This document shows, one piece after another, positions 12,152 to 12,569 of a stretch of 12,569 bases of DNA (position 1 is its first letter; every line of letters begins with the position of its first letter). The notes under the pieces were generated by a model, which was not told the origin of the DNA, made no database searches, and saw nothing but the letters and a program-made list of their open reading frames with translations. This DNA comes from Candidatus Zambryskibacteria bacterium CG11_big_fil_rev_8_21_14_0_20_42_18 (GTDB lineage Bacteria > Patescibacteriota > Minisyncoccia > Phycocordibacterales > Zambryskibacteraceae). Both the position numbers and the translations under genes were made by a program. The stretch covers positions 1 to 12,569 of the forward strand of contig PCVB01000011.1 in the NCBI GenBank assembly GCA_002787855.1, read 5' to 3'.

Positions 12152-12569
12152 AAGATTTATCCTGAGCCTCGTCGAAGGAGATTTCTCGAGTAGTATCGTC
12201 TATAAATTTAAAATAAATTTTTCTTGCTCTTTCCGGAACAATATCAGAAACATTTTCTGGCCATTCTAAGAAAATCAAATTTTCCGGCTCTTTAATAATC
12301 TCTTCCCAGCCGAGATGGAGCAGTTCTTGTTCTTTCTCTAATCTATATGCATCAATGTGTATCAAGCGCTTAAAGTTTTTAAAATCTATTGCATAAATTT
12401 TCTCTATAACAAAAGTGGGGCTATGCATATTTTCTTTGACCCCTAAAATCTTACCTACCTCTTGAGTAAAAGCTGTTTTGCCGGACCCCAAATCTCCTTG
12501 CAACGCCACCACATAGGAGTCTCCTATGTGGTATTGAATGGTATTTAAAAAATCTTGGGCAATCTGGTG
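12144..12569 (-). CDS. tsaE: TsaE, tRNA t6A biosynthesis ATPase (5' end outside the window)
   Basis: The reading frame stays open from 12569 to the TAA at 12144-12146, giving 141 visible residues; only about 10-15 N-terminal residues should be missing. GTG at 12512 is not the true start, since family sequence (IAQDFLNTIQY, then VVALQGDLGSGKT) continues upstream of it. Seen are the Walker A GDLGSGKT, SPTF (threonine switch region), HIDAYRLEKEQELLHLGWEEII and LIFLEWPENV, all standard TsaE. It energises the TsaB-TsaD complex that makes N6-threonylcarbamoyl-adenosine at position 37 of ANN-decoding tRNAs, such as the Lys, Arg(UCU) and Ser-type tRNAs reading A-starting codons. Its last residues FDEAQDKSYE come from a palindromic repeat. 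It overlaps polA by 8 bases. Confidence 0.95.
   Translation of the reverse strand, partial: HQIAQDFLNTIQYHIGDSYVVALQGDLGSGKTAFTQEVGKILGVKENMHSPTFVIEKIYAIDFKNFKRLIHIDAYRLEKEQELLHLGWEEIIKEPENLIFLEWPENVSDIVPERARKIYFKFIDDTTREISFDEAQDKSYE
12160..12179. repeat. Palindrome-like repeat at the tsaE/polA junction
   Basis: TCCTGAGCCTCGTCGAAGGA has TCCT/AGGA ends and matches, from memory, a widespread short intergenic repeat of the CCTTCGAC...GCTCAGGA type. Here it is translated as the FDEAQD tail of TsaE, and on the minus strand its AGGA end lies 8 bases before the polA ATG, where it would serve as the Shine-Dalgarno site. Confidence 0.5.

Noticed and set aside
1..12569. CRISPR array, mobile element, toxin-antitoxin or defence system
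   Set aside because: No regularly spaced repeats, transposase, integrase, or paired small toxin and antitoxin genes are visible.

Overview
The window looks like ordinary chromosome from a member of the Patescibacteria (Candidate Phyla Radiation), most likely a Parcubacteria-type lineage. The evidence is gene style and content. There is a compact type IV pilus operon reduced to pilM, pilN, pilO and one small extra gene. PolA is short, with no proofreading active site, and is followed by a gene that resembles only the C-terminal part of a DNA polymerase III delta subunit. Several small two-helix membrane proteins are present, intergenic gaps are very short, and many genes have no convincing Shine-Dalgarno sequence. 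UGA is used as a normal stop, so this is genetic code 11. The lineage call is inference; there is no rRNA in the window.

Layout. 1-700: a lone unrecognised minus-strand gene (102-608) with its own near-consensus promoter and terminator, next to tRNA-Arg(UCU). 700-870: the tRNA, a 17-bp direct repeat and a GC-rich palindrome. 872-3631: a minus-strand operon ruvX-pilM-pilN-pilO-small membrane protein, with 4-nt overlaps or 2-3-nt gaps. 3664-5079: a plus-strand small membrane protein, tRNA-Ser(UGA) and guaC (GMP reductase). 5111-5869: a minus-strand ZIP metal transporter. 5923-6508: a plus-strand membrane protein and tRNA-Arg(GCG). 6529-6792: minus-strand rpsT, divergent from 6832-9167 ruvA-mutM-trmH/spoU-doxX on the plus strand. 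9169-12569: minus-strand tsaE (running off the right edge), polA, a holA-like C-terminal fragment and tRNA-Lys(UUU).

How the genes fit together. DNA repair and recombination is well represented: RuvA branch migration, MutM base excision, and PolA gap filling with a 5' nuclease. RuvX/YqgF is a nuclease-fold protein of RNA processing or Holliday junction type. Translation and RNA modification are covered by S20, TsaE for t6A, a SpoU methylase and four tRNAs. The pilus genes encode the inner-membrane alignment subcomplex of a type IV pilus; pilin, ATPases and secretin are not here.

No mobile element, CRISPR array, toxin-antitoxin pair or defence system is visible. The points most worth a second look are: 14-bp tandem duplications directly upstream of two different tRNA genes; a tRNA-Arg with the rare GCG anticodon; palindromic sequences embedded in frame in polA and at the tsaE end; a holA-like fragment coupled to polA; a PilM with altered nucleotide-binding residues; promoters placed so close to start codons that the mRNAs are probably leaderless; and the lone unknown gene at the left end.
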